From: an uncultured Chitinophagaceae bacterium | Lineage (GTDB): Bacteria > Bacteroidota > Bacteroidia > Chitinophagales > Chitinophagaceae | Direction: 5' to 3' | NCBI GenBank assembly: GCA_937900675.1 | Contig: CALCEA010000195.1 | Span: 1-39,185 of the forward strand | DNA length: 39,185 nucleotides | The notes under the pieces: generated by a model | The model's input: only the letters and a program-made list of their open reading frames with translations | The model's database searches: none | Told to the model about the DNA's origin: nothing | Translations under genes and position numbers: made by a program | Shown here: positions 1 to 7,665 of the stretch, piece after piece | Position numbering within the stretch: the stretch's first letter is position 1 | Layout: each line of letters opens with the position of its first letter

Positions 1-2
1 AT

Positions 3-1217
3 GAGGGACAATATTTTTATTGTTACTGTACAAAGAGTTCACACTTTTCTTTTGTGGTAGAAGAAGCTTTATCACATGGTGTTCATTTAGAAACTTCTTA
101 TGCATACGATATTGAGATCATCAATCAATTGTATAAAAGAAGAAAGATTAATAAAGACATTTTTATTATCTGTAACGGGTATAAACAAAAGACTTATACA
201 AGTAGAATTACCAAACTAATTAATAGTGGTTTTAAGAATGTAATTCCTGTATTAGATAATGTTGAAGAGTTGCAGTTTTATAAGCGTAATGCAAAACAGC
301 CATTTAAAGTGGGTATTAGAGTGGCTGCAGAAGAAGAGCCTAGTTTTCCTTTCTATACTTCAAGATTGGGTATTAGAGCAAAAGATATTCTAGAGTTTTA
401 TGTAGATGAGATTGAGGGATATGAAGATAAGTTTCAATTAAAGATGCTTCATATCTTTTTGAATAAAGGCATTAAAGACGATATCTATTACTGGTCTGAA
501 TTAAACAAGATCATTAACTTATATTGTCAATTAAAGAAAATCTGTCCAGAATTAGATTCTATCAATATTGGCGGTGGTTTCCCTATTAAACACTCTTTAG
601 GCTTTGAATATGATTATAATTTCATGATCAATGAGATTGTTTCTAATATTAAGAAAGCATGTAAGAAAGCTAAAGTGCCAATGCCAAATATCTATACAGA
701 ATTTGGTAGTTATACTGTTGGAGAGAGCATGGCACATATTTATAAAGTGTTAGCAGAGAAAAAACAAAATGATAGAGAGTGTTGGTATATGATTGATTCT
801 TCATTCATCACTACACTTCCAGATACCTGGGGTATTGGAGAGAAATTCTTGATGCTTCCAGTAAATAAATGGGAAAACGATTATCAAAGAGTTGTATTAG
901 GTGGTATTACTTGTGATAGTCATGATTATTATGATTCTGAAGAGCATATCAACGAAGTTTTCTTACCTAAATTAAAAGATGCGGAGAAAGGAGAGAAGGT
1001 GGAAGAAAATAGTGAATCATTATATGTTGGATTTTTCCATACAGGAGCTTATCAGGATCAAATTAGTGGTTATGGTGGTATTAAGCACTGCTTGATTCCT
1101 TCACCGAAGCATGTGATTGTTGAAAAGGATCCTAAAACGGGAAAATTGGTAGATTGGGTGTATGCAAAAGAGCAATCTGCACAGTCCATGTTGAAAATTT
1201 TAGGATACCTCAGATAG
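3..1217 (+). CDS. speA: Biosynthetic arginine decarboxylase, 5' end cut by window edge
   Basis: PLP-dependent fold-III decarboxylase that converts arginine to agmatine and CO2, the first step of the agmatine route to putrescine. The reading frame is open from base 3, so the annotated piece is the C-terminal 404 residues; a GTG at 54 is not the real start. Seen at the very beginning is YCYCTKSSHF, in which the Lys of TKSS matches the PLP-binding Lys of the family. Further on are GGGFP (phosphate-binding glycine loop), EFGSYTVGES and CDSHDYY (substrate-binding CDS motif), and HTGAYQ. Bacteroidota SpeA proteins are usually somewhat over 450 residues, so roughly 50-60 N-terminal residues lie outside the window. 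A strong terminator follows 29 bases after the stop. Its pathway partners aguB and aguA are encoded about 3.6 kb downstream on the same strand. Confidence 0.93.
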   Translation, partial: EGQYFYCYCTKSSHFSFVVEEALSHGVHLETSYAYDIEIINQLYKRRKINKDIFIICNGYKQKTYTSRITKLINSGFKNVIPVLDNVEELQFYKRNAKQPFKVGIRVAAEEEPSFPFYTSRLGIRAKDILEFYVDEIEGYEDKFQLKMLHIFLNKGIKDDIYYWSELNKIINLYCQLKKICPELDSINIGGGFPIKHSLGFEYDYNFMINEIVSNIKKACKKAKVPMPNIYTEFGSYTVGESMAHIYKVLAEKKQNDRECWYMIDSSFITTLPDTWGIGEKFLMLPVNKWENDYQRVVLGGITCDSHDYYDSEEHINEVFLPKLKDAEKGEKVEENSESLYVGFFHTGAYQDQISGYGGIKHCLIPSPKHVIVEKDPKTGKLVDWVYAKEQSAQSMLKILGYLR

Positions 1218-1246
1218 CACAAATACTATAAAATATTATCTTATCT

Positions 1247-1272
1247 AAAGGCCTCAAAATGAGGCCTTTTTT
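1247..1272 (+). terminator. Intrinsic terminator of speA
   Basis: Perfect 10-bp stem (1247-1256 with 1260-1269), AAA loop and a run of T to 1272. The core is AGGCCTC/GAGGCCT, which recurs in two other terminators of this window. Confidence 0.9.
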
Positions 1273-1348
1273 AGTCTTTTTAGGCCATAATGGCTTAAAA
1301 ATGTCCATATTAAGCTATTATTAAGTGCCAAAATGACCTAAAAACAAA

Positions 1349-1380
1349 TTTGTAAGGGATTTCAAAAATACCTAATTTTG
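1349..1380 (+). promoter_or_regulatory. Bacteroidota sigma-A-type promoter of the bacilliredoxin gene
   Basis: TTTG at 1349-1352 (-33 element), 20 bp spacer, TAATTTTG at 1373-1380 (exact TAnnTTTG -7 element). The ATG follows 17 bases after the -7 box, implying a leader of only about ten bases. Confidence 0.75.
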
Positions 1381-1397
1381 GTACAAATAGATGAGAT

Positions 1398-1814
1398 ATG
1401 TACCCCGCAGAGATAGTTTTACCAATGAAAGCCGAGTTAGTAGATAATGGTTTTGAAGATCTAACAACAGCAGCAGAAGTTGAACAAGCAGTGAAACAAG
1501 ATGGTACAACATTAGTTGTGATAAATTCAGTTTGTGGTTGTTCAGCAGGTGCATGTAGACCAGGTGTTTTAATGGCTGTTGCAAATTCAACCATCAAACC
1601 AGACAGAATCACTACAAGTTTCGCTGGATATGATATGGAAGCAGTTAATAAAGTAAGAGAATACCACTTACCTTATCCTCCTTCTTCTCCTGCAATCGCA
1701 CTATTTAAAAACGGAGAATTAGTAAGCATGGTGGAAAGACATCATATTGAAGGTACTCCTGCTCAAGTGATCGCACAACATTTAATTTCTTTGTTCAAAG
1801 AACATTGCAATTAA
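1398..1814 (+). CDS. Bacilliredoxin, BrxA/BrxB (YphP) family
   Basis: Thioredoxin-like protein of 138 residues, expected to remove bacillithiol from mixed disulfides on proteins (de-bacillithiolation) in the cytoplasm. The family's CGC active site is present at residues 46-48 in the context NSVCGCSAG, followed by ACRPG with a third Cys at 53. Length agrees with the family (about 145 residues), and the start begins with the usual MYP. It is monocistronic: an exact-consensus promoter lies just upstream and a strong hairpin terminator follows. The presence of bshB1 2.3 kb downstream supports a working bacillithiol system. BrxA and BrxB cannot be told apart from sequence alone. Confidence 0.9.
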   Translation: MYPAEIVLPMKAELVDNGFEDLTTAAEVEQAVKQDGTTLVVINSVCGCSAGACRPGVLMAVANSTIKPDRITTSFAGYDMEAVNKVREYHLPYPPSSPAIALFKNGELVSMVERHHIEGTPAQVIAQHLISLFKEHCN

Positions 1815-1860
1815 TAAAAATATTAAAGGGTTTTTGTTTTTAGATGGGTTAGTAAAATAC

Positions 1861-1891
1861 GGCCGCACTTTCTAGTGTGGCCCTTTTTTTT
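1861..1891 (+). terminator. Intrinsic terminator of the bacilliredoxin gene
   Basis: GGCCGCACT at 1861-1869 pairs with AGTGTGGCC at 1874-1882 (one G-U), four-base loop, then a run of T to 1891. Confidence 0.88.
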
Positions 1892-1922
1892 CGTATCATT
1901 GCATATACTATAAACACTAATT

Positions 1923-3080
1923 ATGTATCCCAATTTGTATTTTTTAATTCGTGATATTTTTGGCGTTCAGCTTAGCGGTTTACAATTAGTGAACACTTTC
2001 GGATTCTTTGTGGCATTGGCTTTCGTGGGATCTGGCTTTGTTTTACATAGTGAATTAAAGCGCAAAGAAAAATTGGGAGAATTTATAGCAATTGAAGAAG
2101 AATTTCTAGAAGGTGCTCCTGCATCTTGGGGTGAATTGGCAACCAGTTTTGTTTTTGGGTTTCTCTTTGGTTTTAAATTAATTGGTGCTTTCATTATTGA
2201 AAATGCATTAGCTAATCCACAATTATATATTTTTTCAAGTCAAGGTAGTGTAGGGGCTGGTATTGCAGTGGCTGCTTTAATGACTTATTTAAAATGGAAA
2301 GAAAAGGATAAGGTTAAATTAGCTACTCCTCAAAAAAAGAAATATTTGGTTTGGCCTCATGATAGAGTAGGTGATATAGTTTTACAAGCAGCTCTTTGGG
2401 GTTTTATTGGTGCAAAGATTTTTCATAATCTAGAAAACATCAATGATTTTGTAAAAGATCCAATTGGTTCATTGATTGCATTTTCTGGTTTAACTTTTTA
2501 TGGAGGTTTAATTGTTGCAACTATTGCGATTATATTTTATATCAAAAAATATAAAATCAGTGTAATTCATTTTGCAGATGCAATGGCACCTACCATGTTA
2601 TTTGCTTATGCTGCAGGTAGAATTGGATGCCATATGAGTGGTGATGGAGACTGGGGAATTGTGAACCCCCACCCAAAGCCTTTTAGCTGGTTGCCAGATT
2701 GGGCTTGGGCATACCAATATCCTCATAATGTGGTGAACGAAGGGGAGCGTATCGCAGGTTGTTTTGGAAATTATTGTAACCAATTGCCTTTACCAGTGTA
2801 TCCAACCACTTTCTTTGAGATCATTGGTACTTTTATTTTGTTTTTAATCATGTGGTCATTTAGGAAAAAGGTTCGTCAACCTGGTATTTTAACAGGTATT
2901 TACTTAATTTTTGCAGGAGTGGAGCGTTTATTGGTGGAGCAAATAAGGGTAAATAATAAGTACGATTTTTTACCTTTTCAGCCCACTCAGGCCGAGTTAA
3001 TCTCTGTTTTCTTGATTATTTATGGAATCGTATTTTTAGTAAAAGCAAAGTCTTGGTTTACATTAAAACCAGCTCAATAA
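1923..3080 (+). CDS. lgt: Prolipoprotein diacylglyceryl transferase Lgt
   Basis: Inner-membrane enzyme that moves diacylglycerol from phosphatidylglycerol onto the lipobox Cys of prolipoproteins, the first step of lipoprotein maturation. Diagnostic features are the polytopic hydrophobic profile, FYGGL near residue 192, the Lgt signature region GRIGCHMSGDGD at 232-243, YPTTFFE near 293, and ERLLVEQIR near 334. At 385 residues it is about 90 longer than the E. coli enzyme. The surplus lies partly in the loop at residues 45-75 and in a charged Lys-rich stretch around 125-145, as in other Bacteroidota homologues. yajQ follows after 24 bases and is probably cotranscribed. The amidase, FKBP, NlpC/P60 and MsrA proteins of this window all have lipoboxes and would be Lgt substrates. 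Confidence 0.93.
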   Translation: MYPNLYFLIRDIFGVQLSGLQLVNTFGFFVALAFVGSGFVLHSELKRKEKLGEFIAIEEEFLEGAPASWGELATSFVFGFLFGFKLIGAFIIENALANPQLYIFSSQGSVGAGIAVAALMTYLKWKEKDKVKLATPQKKKYLVWPHDRVGDIVLQAALWGFIGAKIFHNLENINDFVKDPIGSLIAFSGLTFYGGLIVATIAIIFYIKKYKISVIHFADAMAPTMLFAYAAGRIGCHMSGDGDWGIVNPHPKPFSWLPDWAWAYQYPHNVVNEGERIAGCFGNYCNQLPLPVYPTTFFEIIGTFILFLIMWSFRKKVRQPGILTGIYLIFAGVERLLVEQIRVNNKYDFLPFQPTQAELISVFLIIYGIVFLVKAKSWFTLKPAQ

Positions 3081-3104
3081 ATTGTCAAATTAAAATTTAA
3101 GTAT

Positions 3105-3596
3105 ATGCCATCATTTGATATTTCTAGTTCAGTAGACATTCAAACATTAGATAATGCAGTGAATGTAGTGAAGAAGGAAATCACCAATCGCTTTGATTTT
3201 AAAGGGGTTCATGTGGTAATTGAGTTAAACAAAAAAGAGTACTTGGTTAAATTAGAATCTGATTCAGAAATGAAGGTGCAACAAATTGTAGATGTATTAT
3301 TAAGTAGATCTATTAAGCAAGGAATTGATTCCAATGCCTTTGATTTAGGCAAAGAACCACAACCCAGTGGCAAGATCTTTAAAAAAGATGTTCCTGTTAG
3401 AAATGGTCTAAAGCAGGAAGATGCTAAGAAAATAGTGAAGTTTGTTAAAGACAAGGGTTTGAAAGTACAAACGGCTATTATGGACGATATAATTCGTGTA
3501 ACGGGTAAGAAAATCGATGATTTACAAGAAGTTATAGCTGCTTGCAGGGCTGAAAACTTCGGAATTCCCTTACAATACATCAATATGAAGTCCTAA
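3105..3596 (+). CDS. yajQ: YajQ family nucleotide-binding protein (UPF0234)
   Basis: Small cytoplasmic protein of 163 residues with the family's N-terminus (MPSFDISSSVDIQ), then a central NRFDFKG segment and a conserved C-terminal half ending GIPLQYINMKS. Known homologues have two RNA-recognition-like ferredoxin folds; some bind cyclic di-GMP and act in regulation, so the exact role here is open. It lies 24 bases after lgt with no promoter visible between them, so it is probably the second gene of that transcript. Full length and intact. Confidence 0.92.
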   Translation: MPSFDISSSVDIQTLDNAVNVVKKEITNRFDFKGVHVVIELNKKEYLVKLESDSEMKVQQIVDVLLSRSIKQGIDSNAFDLGKEPQPSGKIFKKDVPVRNGLKQEDAKKIVKFVKDKGLKVQTAIMDDIIRVTGKKIDDLQEVIAACRAENFGIPLQYINMKS

Positions 3597-3599
3597 ATT

Positions 3600-3613
3600 G
3601 GGCATAAATGCCC
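3600..3613 (+). terminator. Weak hairpin after yajQ
   Basis: GGGCAT-aa-ATGCCC, a perfect 6-bp stem three bases after the yajQ stop, followed by TAAAATTT rather than a true T run. It could end the lgt-yajQ transcript, inefficiently, just before the L31 promoter. Confidence 0.4.
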
Positions 3614-3618
3614 TAAAA

Positions 3619-3650
3619 TTTGGTCAAAAACCTGTTTTGGCCTACCTTTG
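3619..3650 (+). promoter_or_regulatory. Bacteroidota sigma-A-type promoter of the L31 gene
   Basis: TTTG at 3619-3622, 20 bp spacer, TACCTTTG at 3643-3650 (exact TAnnTTTG). The ATG is 54 bases further, giving the longest leader among the promoters seen here, which would fit a ribosomal protein gene with leader control. Confidence 0.75.
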
Positions 3651-3704
3651 CAACCTATTCAATAATTGTACGGCAAAAACCGTGCTTCCTTAAAAATTCA
3701 TACA

Positions 3705-3956
3705 ATGAAACAAGGTGTCCATCCAGAAAGCTATCGTTTTGTAGTGTTTAAAGACATGTCAAACGGTACTGCATTTTTAGGTAAATCATGTGCTCAAACA
3801 AAAGAGACTATTCAATTCGAAGACGGTAACGAATATCCAGTAATCAAATTGGAGATTTCAAACACTTCACATCCTTTTTACACTGGTAAAAACATGTTAG
3901 TGGATACTGCTGGTCGTATTGATAAGTTCAACAAGCGTTACGCGAAAAAAGCATAA
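3705..3956 (+). CDS. rpmE2: 50S ribosomal protein L31 type B
   Basis: 83-residue ribosomal protein. The start is the ATG at 3705 (MKQGVHPESYR); the frame stays open upstream to a TTG at 3666, but the extra residues do not match the family and overlap the leader. It has the type B pattern YRFVVFKDMSNG, FLGKSCAQT, and a C-terminal HPFYTGKNM and RFNKRY-like tail (DKFNKRYAKK). The zinc CxxC pair of type A L31 is absent, so this is the zinc-independent form. It is monocistronic, with its own promoter and a very strong terminator. Confidence 0.95.
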   Translation: MKQGVHPESYRFVVFKDMSNGTAFLGKSCAQTKETIQFEDGNEYPVIKLEISNTSHPFYTGKNMLVDTAGRIDKFNKRYAKKA

Positions 3957-3993
3957 AAGGGAGTGCTTTCAAGCCTCCATTTTAAATAAGATT

Positions 3994-4038
3994 AAAACCC
4001 TTTCTTACTATAATTGTAAGAGAGGGTTTTGATTTTTT
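3994..4038 (+). terminator. Intrinsic terminator of the L31 gene
   Basis: 15-bp stem (3994-4008 with 4016-4030, one G-U), 7-base loop, T run 4033-4038. The right arm also supplies the likely -33 element of the bshB1 promoter. Confidence 0.9.
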
Positions 4039-4061
4039 ACCCCCTTCAATTCTTACCTTTG
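4028..4061 (+). promoter_or_regulatory. Promoter of the bshB1-aguB-aguA-amidase run
   Basis: TACCTTTG at 4054-4061 is an exact -7 element; TTTG at 4028-4031 is a -33 candidate at a slightly long spacing of 22 bp and lies in the preceding terminator stem. The ATG follows 18 bases after the -7 box. Confidence 0.65.
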
Positions 4062-4079
4062 TTAAACTAAACACAGCTT

Positions 4080-4811
4080 ATGCAGAAATTAGATATTTTA
4101 GCTTTTGGGGCACATCCAGATGATGTGGAATTGGGGTGTGCGGGTGCTATCTTAGCTGCAGTAGCGGAAGGAAAGAAAGTTGGAATTATCGATTTAACTA
4201 AAGGTGAATTAGGCACAAGGGGAACAGTTGAAATTCGTTTGAATGAAGCACAAGAAGCTAGTAAAGTTCTAGGCGTAACTATTAGAGAAAATCTAGGTAT
4301 GGCTGATGGCTTTTTCAAAAATGATCAAGAACATCAGTTAACCATTGTTGAATGCATTAGAAGATTTCAACCAAGCATTGTTTTATGCAATGCACCAGAA
4401 GATAGACATCCTGATCATGGTAGAGCTGCTAGTTTGGTATCTGATGCATGTTTTCTAGCAGGCTTATCTAAAATTAAAACTACCCATAATGGTGTTGAAC
4501 AACTTGCATGGAGACCTGCGAATGTTTTTCATTATATACAATCAAGAAACCTAACACCTAGTTTTGTGGTAGACATCAGTGCGCATATGGATAAAAAAAT
4601 GGCATCTATTTTAGCGCATGCTTCTCAGTTTTATGATCCAAATTCTAAAGAACCATCAACTTTTATTTCTGGAAATTCTTTTTTAGAATTTGTGAAAGGA
4701 AGAGCAAAAGAATTGGGACAGCAGATAGGGGTTGATTATGCTGAAGGATTTATTTCAAATAAAATAATTGGTGTCAAAAGTTTTGATGGCATCATTCAAA
4801 ATAAAACTTAA
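4080..4811 (+). CDS. bshB1: Bacillithiol biosynthesis deacetylase BshB1
   Basis: Zinc-dependent LmbE/PIG-L deacetylase of 243 residues that removes the acetyl group from GlcNAc-malate to give GlcN-malate, the second step of bacillithiol synthesis. The metal-binding AHPDDVELG motif is at residues 11-19 and the second motif RHPDHGRA at 109-116; His12, Asp15 and His113 are the likely zinc ligands. KGELGTRGT at 41-49 is typical of the BshB1 subgroup. First gene of a run in which aguB starts 4 bases after its stop. The pairing of a thiol gene with polyamine genes looks like transcriptional convenience rather than a shared pathway. BshA and BshC are not in the window. Confidence 0.92.
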   Translation: MQKLDILAFGAHPDDVELGCAGAILAAVAEGKKVGIIDLTKGELGTRGTVEIRLNEAQEASKVLGVTIRENLGMADGFFKNDQEHQLTIVECIRRFQPSIVLCNAPEDRHPDHGRAASLVSDACFLAGLSKIKTTHNGVEQLAWRPANVFHYIQSRNLTPSFVVDISAHMDKKMASILAHASQFYDPNSKEPSTFISGNSFLEFVKGRAKELGQQIGVDYAEGFISNKIIGVKSFDGIIQNKT

Positions 4812-4815
4812 TCAA

Positions 4816-5694
4816 ATGGCAATTGTTAAAGTTGGATTAATTCAAATGTCTTGTACTGCTGATGTAGCAGCTAATAAGCAAAAAGCAGTGGAGAAAATTA
4901 AAGAAGCTGCAAAAGCTGGAGCAAATATTATTTGTTTACAAGAATTATATACCTCATTGTATTTCTGTGATGTAGAGGCTTACGAAAATTTTAAATTAGC
5001 AGAACCTATTCCAGGTAAAACTACAGATGAATTGAGCGTATTAGCAAAATCATTAGGTGTAGTAATCATTGCTTCTTTATTTGAAAAAAGAGCCGAAGGT
5101 TTATATCATAATACAACCGCTGTATTAGATGCAGATGGGACCTATTTAGGTAAGTATAGAAAAATGCATATTCCTGATGATCCAGCTTACTATGAAAAAT
5201 TTTATTTCACTCCAGGAGATTTAGGTTATAAGGTTTTTAAAACAAAATTTGCTACCATTGGAGTACTCATTTGTTGGGATCAATGGTATCCTGAAGCTGC
5301 AAGAATTACTAGCTTAATGGGTGCAGAGATGTTATTTTATCCAACTGCTATTGGTTGGGCAACTGCACAAGACGAAGCCACTAATACAGAACAATACAAT
5401 GCATGGCAAACCATTCAAAGAAGTCATGCTGTAGCCAATGGAGTTCCTGTGATTAGTGTAAATAGAGTAGGGTTAGAGCAAGATGGATTAATGAAGTTCT
5501 GGGGCGGAAGTTTTGTAAGTAATCCATTTGGTTCTTTATTGTACAAAGCATCACATGATCAAGAAGAAGTAGCAGTGATTGATATAGATACAGAGAAGTC
5601 TGATAGTTATAGAACACATTGGCCTTTTTTAAGAGATAGAAGAATTGATTCTTATAGTCCAATTGTAAAAAGATATATTGACGATGAAGCATAA
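4816..5694 (+). CDS. aguB: N-carbamoylputrescine amidase
   Basis: Nitrilase-superfamily hydrolase (292 residues) that splits N-carbamoylputrescine into putrescine, CO2 and ammonia. The start is the ATG at 4816 (MAIVKVGLIQMSC), 4 bases after bshB1; the frame extends upstream, but only through bshB1 sequence. The catalytic triad is visible: Glu43 (LQELYTS), Lys116 (YRKMHIPD) and Cys153 (LICWDQWYPEAAR). The long match around that Cys and FYFTPGD is characteristic of AguB rather than of generic omega-amidases. It overlaps aguA by 11 bases, indicating translational coupling of the last two enzymes of the pathway. Confidence 0.95.
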   Translation: MAIVKVGLIQMSCTADVAANKQKAVEKIKEAAKAGANIICLQELYTSLYFCDVEAYENFKLAEPIPGKTTDELSVLAKSLGVVIIASLFEKRAEGLYHNTTAVLDADGTYLGKYRKMHIPDDPAYYEKFYFTPGDLGYKVFKTKFATIGVLICWDQWYPEAARITSLMGAEMLFYPTAIGWATAQDEATNTEQYNAWQTIQRSHAVANGVPVISVNRVGLEQDGLMKFWGGSFVSNPFGSLLYKASHDQEEVAVIDIDTEKSDSYRTHWPFLRDRRIDSYSPIVKRYIDDEA

Positions 5695-6751
5695 ATTAGA
5701 TATTTTTTCTGGTCAAACTCCTAAATCATTAGGGTATAGCTTTCCTGCTGAATTTGCTCAACATGACGCCATTTGGTTAAGCTGGCCACATAAAGAAGAA
5801 AGTTGGCCTGGAAAGATCGCAAGTATTTATCCTTCTTATTGTGCATTTGTAAAAACGGTTGCATTAACCGAGAGGGTAAATATTAATGTGGGCACAGATA
5901 AAATGCGCCAAGCAGCAGCTAAAATGTTAGAACTGGCTGGGGTAGATATGACTAAGGTTCAATTTTATTTACATCCAACCAATGATGCTTGGTGTAGAGA
6001 TCATGGGCCTTCATTTTTAATTCGCAACAATGCAGAACATCCAAAAGCAATTGTGGATTGGAACATCAATGCATGGGGTGGTAAATATCCACCTTATGAT
6101 TTAGATGATGTAATCCCTACTAAAATTGCTGAACAATTAAATCTTCCCATCTTTTATCCTGAAATTATTATGGAAGGTGGATCGGTTGATTTTAATGGTG
6201 CTGGTACAGTGATTACTTCAACTTGTTGTTTGTTGAATGAAAATAGAAACCCACATTTAAATCAAGCACAGATTGAAAAATACTTAGGTGATTATTATGG
6301 TATTGAACAAGTTTTATGGGTATCTGAAGGCATTGTGGGGGATGATACAGATGGACATATTGATGATACGGTAAGATTTGTGAATGAAGATACTGTGTTA
6401 ACGGTAGTAGAGTCGAATGTGCTTTCTGAAAACTATGATTTGTTACAGAAAAACTTGAAAGAGTTAAAAGCCATGAGATTAGCCAATGGGAAGCAGTTAA
6501 ATATTGTTGAATTACCTATGCCTGCTGATGTAATTTATGAAGGTCAATTATTGCCAGCTTCTTATGCTAATTTTTATATTAGTAATGGTCATATCATTGT
6601 TCCAACTTATCAATGTGCACAAGATGATCAAGCAATGCAAATTATTCAATCATGTTTCCCTACAAGATCAGTGTTGGGTATTGATTCAACAGATATCATT
6701 TGGGGATTAGGAAGTTTTCATTGTTTGAGTCAACAAGAACCAAGTATTTAA
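5684..6751 (+). CDS. aguA: Agmatine deiminase
   Basis: Converts agmatine to N-carbamoylputrescine and ammonia; it acts between SpeA and AguB. 355 residues counted from the ATG at 5684 (MKHKLDIF). A TTG two codons earlier is possible but unlikely. Guanidino-modifying-enzyme features are WCRDHGP at 103-109, MEGGSVDFNG at 163-172, DTDGHIDDTVRF at 221-232 with catalytic His225, and the nucleophile Cys347 in GLGSFHCLSQQ. Porphyromonas-type peptidylarginine deiminases belong to the same superfamily, but length, lack of a signal peptide and the aguB neighbour favour the cytoplasmic agmatine enzyme. The amidase gene starts 9 bases after its stop. Confidence 0.95.
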   Translation: MKHKLDIFSGQTPKSLGYSFPAEFAQHDAIWLSWPHKEESWPGKIASIYPSYCAFVKTVALTERVNINVGTDKMRQAAAKMLELAGVDMTKVQFYLHPTNDAWCRDHGPSFLIRNNAEHPKAIVDWNINAWGGKYPPYDLDDVIPTKIAEQLNLPIFYPEIIMEGGSVDFNGAGTVITSTCCLLNENRNPHLNQAQIEKYLGDYYGIEQVLWVSEGIVGDDTDGHIDDTVRFVNEDTVLTVVESNVLSENYDLLQKNLKELKAMRLANGKQLNIVELPMPADVIYEGQLLPASYANFYISNGHIIVPTYQCAQDDQAMQIIQSCFPTRSVLGIDSTDIIWGLGSFHCLSQQEPSI

Positions 6752-6760
6752 TACTATATT

Positions 6761-7588
6761 ATGTTTAATAATTCTGTAAGAGTTTTTTTCTTTTTAATAG
6801 TTGTTTTAGTGGCATGTAAAAATCTTCCGTATCAATCCACTAATCGTTTTTATAAAAAGCAAACCAAGGATTTAGTTAAACAAATTCAATTAGAACCTTC
6901 CTTACAAATAGTAAATGATTTGCCTGCTGCAAAACAATGGGTAGGCACGACTAATTTTGATTTGCGTAAACCAAATTTTGTCATCATTCATCATACTGCT
7001 CAAAATTCTTGTGAGCAAACTTTAAAAACATTTACCCTAGAAAGAACCAAAGTAAGTGCCCATTATGTGATTTGTAAAGATGGCACTGTACATCATATGC
7101 TAAACGATTATATGCGTGCTTGGCATGGAGGCATTGCCAAGTGGGGAAATAATACTGATATTAACTCTAGTTCCATTGGGATTGAAATTGACAATAATGG
7201 TTTTGAACCTTTTGAAACAGCTCAAATAAATAGTTTGATTTTATTATTGGATAAATTAAAGACCCAATATAAAATTCCAGCCGATAATTTTATTGGCCAT
7301 GGAGATATAGCTCCTAAAAGAAAAGTGGATCCTAATATTCATTTTCCTTGGAACCAATTAGCGTTGAATGGATATGGGGTTTGGTATACTCCTGATTCAA
7401 CAAAAAAATTACCAGAATCTTTAACTGTTCCATTAGCCTTATCCATTGTGGGCTATGATGTTTCAGATACTACAGCAGCCATACTTGCTTTCAAGAGGCA
7501 TTTTAGACAAGATAGTACCAGTCAAATGTCTTTAGAAGACAGATCTGTTTTGTACCAATTAATTCAACGCAAGATTGCCGGTAAATAA
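6761..7588 (+). CDS. N-acetylmuramoyl-L-alanine amidase, AmiD-like lipoprotein
   Basis: 275-residue peptidoglycan amidase (Amidase_2/PGRP fold) predicted to cut the bond between N-acetylmuramic acid and L-alanine, probably in wall turnover or recycling. The N-terminus is a lipoprotein signal: hydrophobic residues 8-18 and lipobox LVAC with Cys19. Zinc-site residues are visible as VIIHHTAQ (77-78), IGHGDI (His180) and KVDP (Asp190); SAHYVI and GIEIDN are family landmarks. The C-terminal 75 residues have no recognised domain. It is the last gene of the bshB1-aguB-aguA run and is separated from the acyl-CoA dehydrogenase by that gene's own promoter. Confidence 0.9.
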   Translation: MFNNSVRVFFFLIVVLVACKNLPYQSTNRFYKKQTKDLVKQIQLEPSLQIVNDLPAAKQWVGTTNFDLRKPNFVIIHHTAQNSCEQTLKTFTLERTKVSAHYVICKDGTVHHMLNDYMRAWHGGIAKWGNNTDINSSSIGIEIDNNGFEPFETAQINSLILLLDKLKTQYKIPADNFIGHGDIAPKRKVDPNIHFPWNQLALNGYGVWYTPDSTKKLPESLTVPLALSIVGYDVSDTTAAILAFKRHFRQDSTSQMSLEDRSVLYQLIQRKIAGK

Positions 7589-7617
7589 ACCGTTTTCAAA
7601 TTAATTCTCTACAAAAA

Positions 7618-7649
7618 TTTGTACACTAACAATTGTTAGTGTAATTTTG
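7618..7649 (+). promoter_or_regulatory. Promoter of the acyl-CoA dehydrogenase gene
   Basis: TTTG at 7618-7621, 20 bp spacer, TAATTTTG at 7642-7649 (exact -7 consensus). The ATG follows 16 bases after the -7 box. The spacer is almost wholly occupied by a perfect palindrome (separate entry). Confidence 0.78.
7622..7643 (+). promoter_or_regulatory. Perfect 22-bp palindromic operator candidate
   Basis: The half-site TACACTAACAA is followed directly by its exact reverse complement, giving a 22-bp dyad. It spans exactly from the end of the -33 element to the first two bases of the -7 box, so a bound repressor would block RNA polymerase. It is not followed by a T run and is not a terminator. Size and symmetry suit a TetR/AcrR-family dimer, a family that often controls acyl-CoA genes, but the regulator is not identified in the window. 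Confidence 0.7.
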
Positions 7650-7665
7650 TATAAATATTACATCT

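Noticed and set aside
1278..1300. Hairpin TTTTAGGCCAT-a-ATGGCTTAAAA after the speA terminator
   Set aside because: It has a T run only on the minus strand, where no gene ends, and the loop is minimal. Probably leftover palindromic sequence; no function claimed.
1310..1612. Minus-strand 100-codon open frame opposite the bacilliredoxin gene
   Set aside because: It is antisense to a well-conserved protein and shows no family features. Similar long antisense frames opposite groEL, secDF and dnaE are by-products of codon use.
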